NCBI RefSeq assembly: GCF_007786235.1
Contig: NZ_VNFK01000019.1
Location: forward strand, 39,137-103,136
Reading direction: 5' to 3'
DNA length: 64,000 nt
Source: Paenarthrobacter nitroguajacolicus
GTDB lineage: Bacteria; Actinomycetota; Actinomycetes; Actinomycetales; Micrococcaceae
The position numbers and the translations under genes are program-made. Below, in pieces: positions 33,675-41,698 of this stretch; the first letter of the stretch is position 1, and every line of letters starts with the position of its first letter. A model generated the notes under the pieces. It was not told the DNA's origin, made no database searches, and worked only from the letters and a program-made list of their open reading frames with translations.

Positions 33675-34195
33675 ACCGCCGTCCGCTCAGCGGCCGGCTA
33701 CGGGAAGCCCTGCTGAATATGGCAGCTGCGGGCGGTGCCGTGTGCATCCTTGCCGTTGTCTGCGCACTCCTGTTCAACATCACGTTGGTCATGTTCAAGA
33801 CGGGTTCCATGGCACCAGCCATTCCGGCTGGATCACTCGCCGTGGTCCGGGAGATCCCCGCAGCCGAGGTCACCATTGGCGACGTCGTGACCGTGGACAG
33901 GCCGGGAAAGCTCCCCATCACGCACCGGGTCCAAACAATCGGGCCCGCGGACGGGGCAGCACGGACCATCACCATGAAAGGCGACGCCAACACCGAATCC
34001 GACCCCGCACCCTATGTAGTGCAGCGCGTACGGCTGGTTCTCTGGTCCGCGCCCGGACTCGCCTATCCGCTGACAGCGGCGGCCAATCCGGTGGTCCTTG
34101 GCGCCACGACTGTGGCGGTGTCCGCCCTGGTGACATGGGTCCTGTGGCCCCGCCACGCGCCGCGGCGGAGGAGCGGGCAGCACGTTGCGGCGTAA
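33671..34195 (+). CDS. sipW: Signal peptidase I, SipW (ER/archaeal) type
   Basis: A 174-residue membrane peptidase that removes alternate signal peptides. A membrane segment (about 20-41) precedes the catalytic Ser in TGSMAP (about residue 46). The second catalytic residue is His in ITHRV (about 85) rather than Lys, and Asp lies in GDANTESD (about 105). This Ser-His-Asp arrangement defines the SipW/Sec11 class. A C-terminal membrane segment (about 140-160) ends in Arg-rich residues. It overlaps both neighbours and is flanked by three proteins with the matching signal, so its substrates are most likely encoded here. Confidence 0.9.
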   Translation: MNRRPLSGRLREALLNMAAAGGAVCILAVVCALLFNITLVMFKTGSMAPAIPAGSLAVVREIPAAEVTIGDVVTVDRPGKLPITHRVQTIGPADGAARTITMKGDANTESDPAPYVVQRVRLVLWSAPGLAYPLTAAANPVVLGATTVAVSALVTWVLWPRHAPRRRSGQHVAA

Positions 34196-34856
34196 GGGGG
34201 TTTGGGCTTCAGGGCTGGCAGGCGTGCTCCTGCTGGGTGCCGTTCCCGCTTTCGGGGCGGACGGGGAACCTTCCGGTTGGTTGGAGCTCGACGCCGGTCC
34301 GGCTGGCCAGGTGCACCACCTCACCCCTGGCGGGAGTGCGGATTGGGCGATTGGCATCCGCGCGCCGGGTGAAGCGGCGGGCACGCTGGAAATTTGGCTG
34401 GAGCCAGGCGCCAATGACGACGCAGGACTCAGGAAGTACCTCAGCGTTGAGTTGCGTGCGTGCGATCAGCCCTGGTCCGGCGGCATGTGCCCGGGAGGTC
34501 ACCGGAGCCTGCTGGCGCCCACAGAGTTGAATCGGGCCGAAGGCCTGCGAATGAACCTCATGGAACCCGGATGGGCCGTCACCAGGGGACAGTACGTTCT
34601 GGTGACTGCGTGGCTCGCAAAGGACGTACCGCAGGAAATGCGGGGGAGTCGGATGAAAATCGTGGTGGGCGTTCGCGGCTCTGGAGACGGTGCCTCCGGG
34701 GACGGCGCCTCCGGTTCGGTCCCGGCGCAGCCAACCGGGCCGCCGTCGAGCATTTTGGCTGAAACGGGAGCCAGGCTGGGCGGTTTTGCGCTCCTCGGTT
34801 TCCTTGCCGTGGCGGCCGGGTTTGGATTGTCGCGCCTGCGGGGTGCAGGCCCATGA
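34185..34856 (+). CDS. Secreted protein with LAxTG sortase-type anchor
   Basis: A 223-residue protein of unknown family. An N-terminal signal peptide (about 5-25, ending AVPAFGA) is followed by a beta-rich domain with two Cys (RACDQPWSGGMCPGG). A short GDGAS tandem repeat precedes the C-terminal SILAETG (about 189-195), then a membrane helix and Arg. LAxTG is the motif of class E sortases of actinobacteria, so the protein is probably covalently attached to peptidoglycan. The apparent start is TTG at 34185, overlapping sipW by 11 bases, with GGAG about 14 bases upstream; this start is uncertain. It may anchor the fibre proteins, like TapA. Confidence 0.65.
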   Translation: MRRKGVWASGLAGVLLLGAVPAFGADGEPSGWLELDAGPAGQVHHLTPGGSADWAIGIRAPGEAAGTLEIWLEPGANDDAGLRKYLSVELRACDQPWSGGMCPGGHRSLLAPTELNRAEGLRMNLMEPGWAVTRGQYVLVTAWLAKDVPQEMRGSRMKIVVGVRGSGDGASGDGASGSVPAQPTGPPSSILAETGARLGGFALLGFLAVAAGFGLSRLRGAGP

Positions 34857-35383
34857 AAAAGGCCCCGAAGAGGGTCCTGGCGTCTCTTGGCGCCCTGCTG
34901 TTACCGCTGGTCTTGCTCTTCACGGCCTCGAGCCCGCATTCCGTGACTGAGGCAGCGTGGCAGCGGGACGAGGTTGTGCGCGGCAGCTTCGGGACCATCA
35001 CCATTCCCCCTGCCACGCTGAACGGCCCATGCGAGTACCACCCGGTCTTCCTTGGGGTTGGGGCGTACGTGCGGGTCTTTTGGAAGCCACCGGCCGGCTA
35101 TCCGAATCTGACGGACACCGTCATGGACGTTCACCTGGTCACGGCAGGTTCCACGGTGACCACGTTGCAGGGCTATCCGGGGCCGTCCAACACCACAGGA
35201 TCACCGGCCGGCTACACCACTGACATACCCGCAACGCTGTTGGGTGGCCTCCTGGGATTCAACACCCAGTTCAACATAGATATCTTCACCTCAGCCAACG
35301 GTTGGAGGTCCACGCCGGTGTCCGTCCGGGCAAATGCGGGGATCCTTGCAGGCATCGGGGGATCGTGCACCAATGTGGCGTAG
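34853..35383 (+). CDS. SipW-dependent exported protein 3
   Basis: A 176-residue secreted protein. A basic start and hydrophobic segment (about 8-26) end in SVTEAAWQRDEVVRGSFG, a divergent version of the SipW-type signal of the first two genes. The mature region is short, beta-rich, with GYP, Thr/Ser and two Cys residues. It overlaps the LAxTG gene by 4 bases and ends the cluster. Probably a minor subunit or accessory protein; no function is recognised. Confidence 0.65.
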   Translation: MKKAPKRVLASLGALLLPLVLLFTASSPHSVTEAAWQRDEVVRGSFGTITIPPATLNGPCEYHPVFLGVGAYVRVFWKPPAGYPNLTDTVMDVHLVTAGSTVTTLQGYPGPSNTTGSPAGYTTDIPATLLGGLLGFNTQFNIDIFTSANGWRSTPVSVRANAGILAGIGGSCTNVA

Positions 35384-35414
35384 CAAACTTCACCGAGTGG
35401 TCCACCACTGTGCC

Positions 35415-35449
35415 TTGACACAAGAGAAAGCGGCGCCATCGGCTAAACT
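35415..35449 (+). promoter_or_regulatory. Possible purA promoter elements
   Basis: TTGACA (35415-35420) is a perfect -35 and TAAACT (35444-35449) a good -10, but the 23-base spacer is too long for a simple sigma-70-type promoter. One of the two may be fortuitous. Confidence 0.3.
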
Positions 35450-35578
35450 TGGCTGGTAAGAGCCCCGAACTCTTGCGCATGCCAGCCCTTGTGGCAGGCT
35501 GCACCGGTAACGTCGGGGCATTCTCATGTACGGCGCCTAGCCATCTCGGCCTGGCCCGAAAGAATGGGGGAGGATCCC

Positions 35579-36868
35579 ATGCCCGCTATCGTGATCGTCG
35601 GAGCCCAGTGGGGCGACGAAGGCAAAGGCAAAGCAACCGATCTGCTCGGTGGCCGCGTTGACTACGTGGTCAAGCCCAACGGCGGTAACAACGCCGGGCA
35701 CACCGTGGTTGTTGGCGGTGAGAAGTACGAGCTGAAGCTCCTTCCCGCGGGCATCCTGAGCCCCAACGCCATTCCCATTATTGGCAACGGCTGCGTGGTG
35801 AACCTCGAGGCACTCTTCCAGGAAATCGATGGCCTCGAAGCCCGCGGTGCGGACACTTCCCGCTTGCGCGTCTCGGCCAACGCCCACCTGGTAGCCCCAT
35901 ACCACCAGGTGCTGGACAAGGTAACCGAGCGCTTCCTCGGCAGCCGCGCCATCGGCACCACCGGCCGCGGCATCGGCCCGGCCTACATGGACAAGGTGGC
36001 CCGTCTGGGCATCCGCGTCCAGGACGTTTTCGACGAGTCGATCCTCCGCCAGAAGGTGGAAGGTTCGTTGCGCCAGAAGAACGAACTCCTGGTCAAGGTC
36101 TACAACCGCCGCGACATCGTGGTGGATGAGATCGTGGACTACTTCCTGTCCTTCGCCGAGCGGCTTCGCCCGCTGGTCATCGACAGCACCCTTGAGCTGA
36201 ACAATGCCCTGGACGAAGGCAAGGTTGTGCTCATGGAAGGCGGACAGGCGACGTTCCTGGACGTGGACCACGGCACTTACCCGTTCGTCACCTCGTCCAA
36301 CCCCACAGCCGGCGGCGCTTCTGTTGGCTCGGGCATTGGCCCCACCCGTATTTCGCGGTCCATCGGCATCATCAAGGCGTACACCACGCGCGTTGGCGCA
36401 GGCCCGTTCCCCACGGAACTCTTCGACGAAATGGGCGTGTACCTGCAGAAGACCGGTGGCGAGTTCGGTGTGAACACCGGCCGCCCCCGCCGTTGCGGTT
36501 GGTACGACGCCGTCCTGGCCCGCCACGCTTCCCGCGTCAATGGCTTCACGGACTACTTCGTCACCAAGCTGGACGTCCTCACGGGCATCGAGCAGATCCC
36601 GGTGTGCGTCGCCTACGACGTTGACGGCGTGCGCCACGACGAAATGCCCATGACGCAGACCGAGTTCCACCACGCAGTGCCGATTTTCGAGTACTTCGAC
36701 GGCTGGACCGAGGACATCACTGGCACCCGCACCCTGGAGGACCTCCCGGAGAACGCGCGCAACTACGTGCTGGCCCTCGAAAAGCTCTCCGGTACGCGCT
36801 TCTCGGCCATCGGCGTCGGCCCGGACCGCGACCAGACGATCGTGGTCCACGACCTGATCAACGACTAG
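35579..36868 (+). CDS. purA: Adenylosuccinate synthetase
   Basis: Joins IMP and aspartate with GTP hydrolysis in AMP synthesis. The 429-residue length fits the family. The phosphate loop GDEGKGK is near residues 12-18, NGGNNAGHTV near 36, the GTTGRGIGPAY segment near 127 and GVGPDRDQTI near the C-terminus. The ATG at 35579 is set by GGGGGAGG about 6 bases upstream; the longer frame has no ribosome site. The message ends at a hairpin (36889-36933). Confidence 0.97.
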   Translation: MPAIVIVGAQWGDEGKGKATDLLGGRVDYVVKPNGGNNAGHTVVVGGEKYELKLLPAGILSPNAIPIIGNGCVVNLEALFQEIDGLEARGADTSRLRVSANAHLVAPYHQVLDKVTERFLGSRAIGTTGRGIGPAYMDKVARLGIRVQDVFDESILRQKVEGSLRQKNELLVKVYNRRDIVVDEIVDYFLSFAERLRPLVIDSTLELNNALDEGKVVLMEGGQATFLDVDHGTYPFVTSSNPTAGGASVGSGIGPTRISRSIGIIKAYTTRVGAGPFPTELFDEMGVYLQKTGGEFGVNTGRPRRCGWYDAVLARHASRVNGFTDYFVTKLDVLTGIEQIPVCVAYDVDGVRHDEMPMTQTEFHHAVPIFEYFDGWTEDITGTRTLEDLPENARNYVLALEKLSGTRFSAIGVGPDRDQTIVVHDLIND

Positions 36869-36888
36869 CTTTTACTGAACTTCGACGA

Positions 36889-36933
36889 CGGCGGGTCACC
36901 TTGGTTCCTTACGGAACCGGAGGTGGACCGCCG
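36889..36933 (+). terminator. Terminator of purA
   Basis: A long hairpin with arms starting CGGCGGGTCACC and ending GGTGGACCGCCG (inner GGTTCC/GGAACC, loop TTAC) begins 20 bases after the stop. It is followed by TTGTTGTT. Confidence 0.75.
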
Positions 36934-36983
36934 TTGTTGTTCCACGGTCGAACGGCTCGTGAATCCGGGACTAATTCGCCGAC

Positions 36984-38495
36984 ATGCGGGGTTACGCCAT
37001 GTGGAACGAAACCGGTGATGACGACGGGACCAGAGACATGACGACAGCAACTGAAGAAGGAGTCGGGTTCCGTTCCCGGCGCGGACCAATCCTTATTGCA
37101 CTGATGCTCGCAACGGGCTTGGTGGCGATCGATGCCACCATAGTTGCCACGGCAGTGCCTTCGATCGTTGAGGACATTGGCGGGTTCGCCTCCTTCCCTT
37201 GGCTGTTTTCCGCCTACCTGTTGGCGCAGGCCGTTTCAGTGCCCGTTTACGCCAAGCTCTCGGATGTCCTGGGCCGCAAGCCGGTGATCCTGCTCGGCAT
37301 CGGCCTTTTCCTGCTCGGCTCGATTCTCTGCGGAGTGGCGTGGAGTATGCCGGCACTCATCGCGTTCAGGGTCCTTCAAGGACTTGGGGCGGGCGCCGTC
37401 CAGCCTGTGGCGATCACGATTGCCGGCGACATCTACACGCTTGCCGAGCGTGCCAAAGTGCAAGGCTACTTGGCCAGCGTGTGGGCTGTTTCGTCTGTCG
37501 TGGGACCAACGCTCGGAGGCCTTTTCGCGTCCCTTGGCATCTGGCGGTGGATCTTCCTCATCAACATTCCGCTGTGCCTCCTGGCCGCTTGGATGCTGAT
37601 CCGTACCTTCCACGAGAACGTTGAGCCTACCAAGCACCGGATCGACTACGTGGGCGCCGGGCTCCTGACCATCTCCTTGAGCCTGCTTATCCTCGGAGCC
37701 CTCCAGGGCGGCCAGGCCTGGGCTTGGAATTCGCCCATCAGCATCACGGTCTTCGCCGTGGGAGCTTTGGTCTTCGTCGCGTTCCTGCTGGTCGAAAGGA
37801 AGGCCGCAGAGCCGGTGCTGCCGCCCTGGGTGGTCTCTCGCCGGCTCCTGGCGACGACGGCGATGGTCGCTTTCGGTGTTGGTGCGGTGATGCTTGGGCT
37901 TACTTCCTACGTCCCCACGTTCCTTGAGGGCGCCTTGTCCACGTCACCTCTGCTCGCTGGCTTGGCCCTGGCAGCCCTGACGCTGGGCTGGCCGATCAGC
38001 GCGTCGCAGGCCGGCCGGTTCTACCTTCGCATCGGCTTCCGTAAGACTGCCATTATCGGCATCCTGATCACCGTCATTGGCACCGCTGTCCTTGCCTTGA
38101 CTGCCTCATCCCCCAACGTCCTCCTGGTGGCCGTGGCGTGCTTCATCGTGGGACTCGGCCTGGGGTTGGTCGCAACGCCGAGCCTCATTGCCGCTCAGAC
38201 CAGCGTGGAGTGGAACGAGCGCGGCGTGGTCACCGGTACCAACCTCTTTGCACGCTCCATCGGCAGTGCCATTGGTGTGGCGGTTCTTGGCGCAGTGGCC
38301 AATGCCATTTATGCCAACGGTCCCAGCGGCGGCCCGGATCCGCAAACCACGGTGCAAGCGTCCGGAGCCGTCTTCCTGGCTGTGCTGGCCAGCGCCGTCC
38401 TCACTGTGGCAGCAGTCCTTGCCATGCCGGCGGAGAGCAAAGCCGGAACCACGGAACCAGCCAGGAATCCCAGTTCGGAACCTGCCAACGACTAG
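36984..38495 (+). CDS. MFS multidrug efflux transporter (DHA2-type, 14 TM)
   Basis: A 503-residue proton-driven exporter with about 14 membrane segments. Motifs of the 14-TM drug/H+ antiporters are visible: ATGLVAIDATIVATAVPSIVEDIG (first helix, motif D1), the loop KLSDVLGRKPVILLG (motif A) and FRVLQGLGAGAVQPVAITIAGD (motif B/C region). The start is uncertain: ATG at 36984, 37002 or 37038 are all possible and none has a strong ribosome site. Substrate unknown. It ends 10 bases before the SMP-30 gene. Confidence 0.88.
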   Translation: MRGYAMWNETGDDDGTRDMTTATEEGVGFRSRRGPILIALMLATGLVAIDATIVATAVPSIVEDIGGFASFPWLFSAYLLAQAVSVPVYAKLSDVLGRKPVILLGIGLFLLGSILCGVAWSMPALIAFRVLQGLGAGAVQPVAITIAGDIYTLAERAKVQGYLASVWAVSSVVGPTLGGLFASLGIWRWIFLINIPLCLLAAWMLIRTFHENVEPTKHRIDYVGAGLLTISLSLLILGALQGGQAWAWNSPISITVFAVGALVFVAFLLVERKAAEPVLPPWVVSRRLLATTAMVAFGVGAVMLGLTSYVPTFLEGALSTSPLLAGLALAALTLGWPISASQAGRFYLRIGFRKTAIIGILITVIGTAVLALTASSPNVLLVAVACFIVGLGLGLVATPSLIAAQTSVEWNERGVVTGTNLFARSIGSAIGVAVLGAVANAIYANGPSGGPDPQTTVQASGAVFLAVLASAVLTVAAVLAMPAESKAGTTEPARNPSSEPAND

Positions 38496-38498
38496 TCT
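38493..38498 (+). promoter_or_regulatory. Candidate -10 for a leaderless SMP-30 gene
   Basis: TAGTCT overlaps the stop of the MFS gene and ends 7 bases before the ATG at 38506. Confidence 0.35.
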
Positions 38499-38505
38499 CG
38501 AACGC

Positions 38506-39378
38506 ATGGACGAACTCATCACCGGCACCTTGGAGAAGTTGTTTGAAGGAACAGTCTGGGCCGAGGGCCCGCTCTGGGTTCCGCAGTCGCAGACGGTTCG
38601 CTGGAGCGACATCCCCAACAACCGCATCCTGGAGTTCAACCCCGCCACAGCGCAGACGCGCGAGTACGCCACCGCCGTCGAATACACCAACGGGCGGACC
38701 CTGGACCACGACGGCAGCGTGGTGCAGTGCAGCCACGGCCGCAGGCGCGTTGAGCGGGATCACGACGGCGTGGTGACAGGCATCGTCGACTCGTTCGGTG
38801 GCCATCGGCTCAATTCGCCCAACGACGTGGTGGTGGCGCGGGACGGCACAGTCTGGTTCACGGATCCGCCGTACGGGATTCTGCCGGGGACCACTGAAGG
38901 GTACGAAGGTGAGCAGGAATATGATGGCTGCTTCGTGTTCCGCTTCGACCCCATCACGGAAGAACTGACGGCCGTGGTCACGGACCTCATTCACCCCAAC
39001 GGACTGGCGTTTTCCCCGGACGAATCGCTGCTTTATGTGGCGGATACGGCGGGACCGGGGCTCGGGGTACCGCTCAGGATCGCTGCCTACCCGGTCGACG
39101 GCGGCGGGTGCGGGGCTGGTGGGACCTTCGTTGAGCTGGAGGACGACGCAGCCTCGGACGGATTCCGTGTTGACGTCGAAGGGCGCGTGTGGACGTCCGC
39201 GGGGTCGGCCGTGCGCGTCTACTCGTCCGACGGCGAGCTGCTGACCGCCGTCGACGTTCCGGAGCGGGTTTCCAACGTGTGCTTCGGCGGGCCTGATGGC
39301 AAGGACCTCTACATCACGGCGACTACCAGCCTGTACCGGCTCCGCACGTCGACGCGCGACTCTGCCAGCCGGCACTAA
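38506..39378 (+). CDS. SMP-30/gluconolactonase-family protein
   Basis: A 290-residue six-bladed beta-propeller lactonase. Metal-site segments are visible: Glu in WAEGPLWVP (about residue 20), Asn in NSPNDVVVARDGTVWFTDPPYG (about 105) and Asp/Asn in HPNGLAFSPDESLLYVADT (about 165-185). Family members hydrolyse sugar lactones or related esters to sugar acids. It follows the exporter by 10 bases, and a -10-like hexamer lies just upstream, so it may have its own leaderless transcript. The link to the uronate operon is only thematic. Confidence 0.85.
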   Translation: MDELITGTLEKLFEGTVWAEGPLWVPQSQTVRWSDIPNNRILEFNPATAQTREYATAVEYTNGRTLDHDGSVVQCSHGRRRVERDHDGVVTGIVDSFGGHRLNSPNDVVVARDGTVWFTDPPYGILPGTTEGYEGEQEYDGCFVFRFDPITEELTAVVTDLIHPNGLAFSPDESLLYVADTAGPGLGVPLRIAAYPVDGGGCGAGGTFVELEDDAASDGFRVDVEGRVWTSAGSAVRVYSSDGELLTAVDVPERVSNVCFGGPDGKDLYITATTSLYRLRTSTRDSASRH

Positions 39379-39390
39379 CCGATCCACCGC

Positions 39391-39420
39391 TCGACATTCG
39401 TCCATGGAGGGGAGCATAAT
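39391..39420 (+). promoter_or_regulatory. Candidate marR-MFS promoter
   Basis: TCGACA (39391-39396) and CATAAT (39415-39420) are spaced by 18 bases. The -10 enters the large palindrome at 39416-39455. Confidence 0.45.
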
Positions 39421-39455
39421 AGTTAGCGGAGCTAATTAGCATTGCTAACTATTAT
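39416..39455. promoter_or_regulatory. 40-bp MarR operator palindrome
   Basis: ATAATAGTTAGC (39416-39427) and GCTAACTATTAT (39444-39455) are perfect inverted arms around a second perfect palindrome, GCTAATTAGC (39431-39440), with the same centre. Thirty-four of 40 positions are symmetric. It overlaps the candidate -10 upstream of marR. Confidence 0.75.
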
Positions 39456-39478
39456 CCCATCCCAGGAGGCGCCTCCCA

Positions 39479-39943
39479 GTGACGGCAACCAACCCAGCAT
39501 CCACCGCAGCCCCCGAAGCAGAGGGCATTCGTGCCGATACCTTGGCCATCGATCTTCGAACCGCGGTGATGCGCACATCGCGCAGGCTCCGCATCGAAGC
39601 CACCGGCGATGTCATTACCCCGGGCCAGTACACAGTGCTGGCCCATCTCAACGCCGGTTCGCAGACCCTTCGGGAACTCGCGGAGCGGGAGCACGTCCAG
39701 GCCCCCTCCATGACCCGGATAGTGAACGCGTTGACGGACCAGGGTTTCGCCGCCCGCCAATCCCATCCAGGAGACGGACGCCAGGTCCAGATCAGCATCA
39801 CTCCCGCAGGACAGGAAGTCCTGGCGGAGGCACGCAGCCAACGCACGGCCTGGCTGGCCCAGCGGGTTGCGGGACTCAGCGAGGAGGACCGACTGACGCT
39901 CAGCCGCGCCGCGCACATCATGCAGGAAATGAGCGCCAAATGA
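39479..39943 (+). CDS. MarR-family transcriptional regulator
   Basis: A 154-residue winged-helix repressor. The recognition region LRELAEREHVQAPSMTRIVNALTDQGF and the wing RQSHPGDGRQVQISITPAG are clear MarR features (residues about 63-105). It lies in an operon with an MFS exporter, whose start overlaps its stop (ATGA), the usual layout of a self-regulated efflux system. The GTG start follows AGGAGG by 9 bases. That ribosome site is part of a perfect 12-bp palindrome GGAGGCGCCTCC, which could fold and limit translation. The target is the 40-bp palindrome just upstream. Confidence 0.9.
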   Translation: MTATNPASTAAPEAEGIRADTLAIDLRTAVMRTSRRLRIEATGDVITPGQYTVLAHLNAGSQTLRELAEREHVQAPSMTRIVNALTDQGFAARQSHPGDGRQVQISITPAGQEVLAEARSQRTAWLAQRVAGLSEEDRLTLSRAAHIMQEMSAK

Positions 39944-41202
39944 GTGCCATGTTCCGGGCGCTGGAAAATCCCAACTACCGGCTCTGGGCCGGGGGCGCCC
40001 TGGTGTCGAATATTGGAACGTGGATGCAGCGCGTCGCCCAGGACTGGCTGGTCCTGACGGTCCTCACCAACCACTCCGGGACGGCTGTGGGAATCACCAC
40101 TGCACTGCAGTTCCTTCCGATGCTGCTGCTGGGACCCTACGCAGGCGTGCTTGCCGACCGCTACCGCAAACGCGTGATCCTGCTGTGGACCCAGACCGCC
40201 ATGGGGATCTGCGGGCTGGTTGTCGGCCTCTTGGTGGTGACGGGCGTAGCGGAGTTGTGGCATGTCTATTTGGCCGCACTGGCACTGGGAATCGCCGCAG
40301 CGATCGACGGTCCGGCCCGGCAAGCGTTCGTCTCGGAACTGGTGGGACCGGACAGAATCTCCAACGCAGTGGCACTGAACTCCGCATCATTCAACAGCGC
40401 GAGGCTTACCGGCCCGGCGATTGCCGGCGTGCTCATCGCGTGGATCGGCACCGGGCCCGTGTTTCTGCTTAACGCGGCAAGCTTTGTGGCCGTCATCATC
40501 TCCCTCTTCCGCGTCAAGGTCTCCCAGCTCGAGCCAAGCACCCCGGTGGTCCGCGGCAAGCATCAGGTGATGGACGGCCTGCGCTACGTTCGCCAGCGCC
40601 CGGACCTGGTCCTCATCCTGGTCATGGTGGGGCTCCTGGGGGCCTTCGGCATGAACTTCCCGGTCACCAACTCCATGATGTCGGCCGCCGAGTTCGGTAT
40701 GGGACCGGAGGAATTCGGACTTCTGGGCTCCATCATGGCTGTGGGCACCCTTGCAGGTGCGCTGCTTGCTGCCCGCCGCTCCGGCCCGCGGCTCCGCTAC
40801 ATGCTCGGGGGAGCGCTGAGCTTGGGTGCTTTCACGCTCCTGGCCAGCATCTCCCCGACCTTCTGGATTTACGCCGCTGTGCTGGTCCCGGTCGGACTGG
40901 CCTCGATCACCTTCCTCAACAGTTGCAACACCACCATCCAGTTGTCCGTGGAACCCCAATTCCGCGGGCGTGTTTTGGCCTTGTACCTCGCCATCTTGCA
41001 AGGGGGTACCGCAATTGGCGCTCCGCTCATGGGCTGGATCGGCACAGAGTTCGGCCCCCGATGGGCTGTGGCAGCGGGCGGTGCCGTAGTCCTCGTCGCG
41101 GGCATCGCCTCGATTGTCCTGGTCAGCCGCCGCAGCCAAAAGACACTGCGTGAACGCATACGCGGGGCCCGGCTCCGGAGGCGCGCAGCCCAACCTTCCT
41201 GA
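39940..41202 (+). CDS. MFS efflux transporter (EntS-like, MFS_3)
   Basis: A 420-residue, 12-TM exporter. The first helix region NPNYRLWAGGALVSNIGTWMQRVAQDWLVL and motif A PYAGVLADRYRKRVIL are typical of the MFS_3 group that includes the enterobactin exporter EntS and macrolide exporters. The ATG overlaps the marR stop. An open frame extends upstream to 39442 but runs through marR in another frame and is rejected. Likely exports a toxic or signalling compound sensed by MarR; substrate unknown. Confidence 0.88.
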   Translation: MSAMFRALENPNYRLWAGGALVSNIGTWMQRVAQDWLVLTVLTNHSGTAVGITTALQFLPMLLLGPYAGVLADRYRKRVILLWTQTAMGICGLVVGLLVVTGVAELWHVYLAALALGIAAAIDGPARQAFVSELVGPDRISNAVALNSASFNSARLTGPAIAGVLIAWIGTGPVFLLNAASFVAVIISLFRVKVSQLEPSTPVVRGKHQVMDGLRYVRQRPDLVLILVMVGLLGAFGMNFPVTNSMMSAAEFGMGPEEFGLLGSIMAVGTLAGALLAARRSGPRLRYMLGGALSLGAFTLLASISPTFWIYAAVLVPVGLASITFLNSCNTTIQLSVEPQFRGRVLALYLAILQGGTAIGAPLMGWIGTEFGPRWAVAAGGAVVLVAGIASIVLVSRRSQKTLRERIRGARLRRRAAQPS

Positions 41203-41327
41203 GTGGCTAACGGACGCACGCTGACGACGACGGGCGCAAACCTCCCGCAGCAAACGCCCCCTAGGCGCGCTGCGCCCCGCCCGATACGCTGAACAAAAGC
41301 ACCAGTCGTGCCGTCAAGGGAGTTACC

Positions 41328-41561
41328 GTGTCAGGAAGCAACCCCGATCCTTACGAAGACAAGCTCACTGGCCTGGAACCCGGAGGAGGGGTGCCGCCGG
41401 GCGAGACACCTCCCGGGGAAGCCTCGACTGCAGGGCCGCAGGGCCACGATGAGGGCGGACCCAGGAAGGGCACGCAGGTCTTCTGGCTGGCGGCGATCGG
41501 TGCGGGCGTCTTGCTGTCGCTGCTCTATTTCATCGGCTACATCGTGGGGTTCTTCGACTAG
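41328..41561 (+). CDS. Small membrane protein, DUF6480-like
   Basis: A 77-residue protein. The Asp/Pro-rich N-terminus with GLEPGGGVPPGETPPGEAS matches the actinobacterial DUF6480 pattern (recalled), and one C-terminal membrane helix follows (about 50-73). The GTG at 41328 has GGGAG about 6 bases upstream. Function unknown; homologues are small orphan membrane proteins. Confidence 0.7.
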   Translation: MSGSNPDPYEDKLTGLEPGGGVPPGETPPGEASTAGPQGHDEGGPRKGTQVFWLAAIGAGVLLSLLYFIGYIVGFFD

Positions 41562-41588
41562 CGAGCGTAGGCAATGGCCCGGGGCGCT

Positions 41589-41627
41589 TCACCACTCCGG
41601 ACTAGGCATCACCACTCCGGACTAGGC
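41589..41627. repeat. Two-copy 20-base-period direct repeat
   Basis: TCACCACTCCGGACTAGGC occurs at 41589-41607 and 41609-41627, in the gap between the DUF6480-like gene and the D-lactate dehydrogenase gene. Confidence 0.8.
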
Positions 41628-41698
41628 TGGGACGTGGGACTGGTGGCGACTGTCACCGTGGTCCTCCTGCGTTCCCGTACCGAATTGGATGGTGCCTA

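Noticed and set aside
39442..39939. N-terminal extension of the MFS_3 exporter by 166 residues
   Set aside because: It reads through marR in another frame; the exporter start at 39940 overlaps the marR stop and begins the family sequence.
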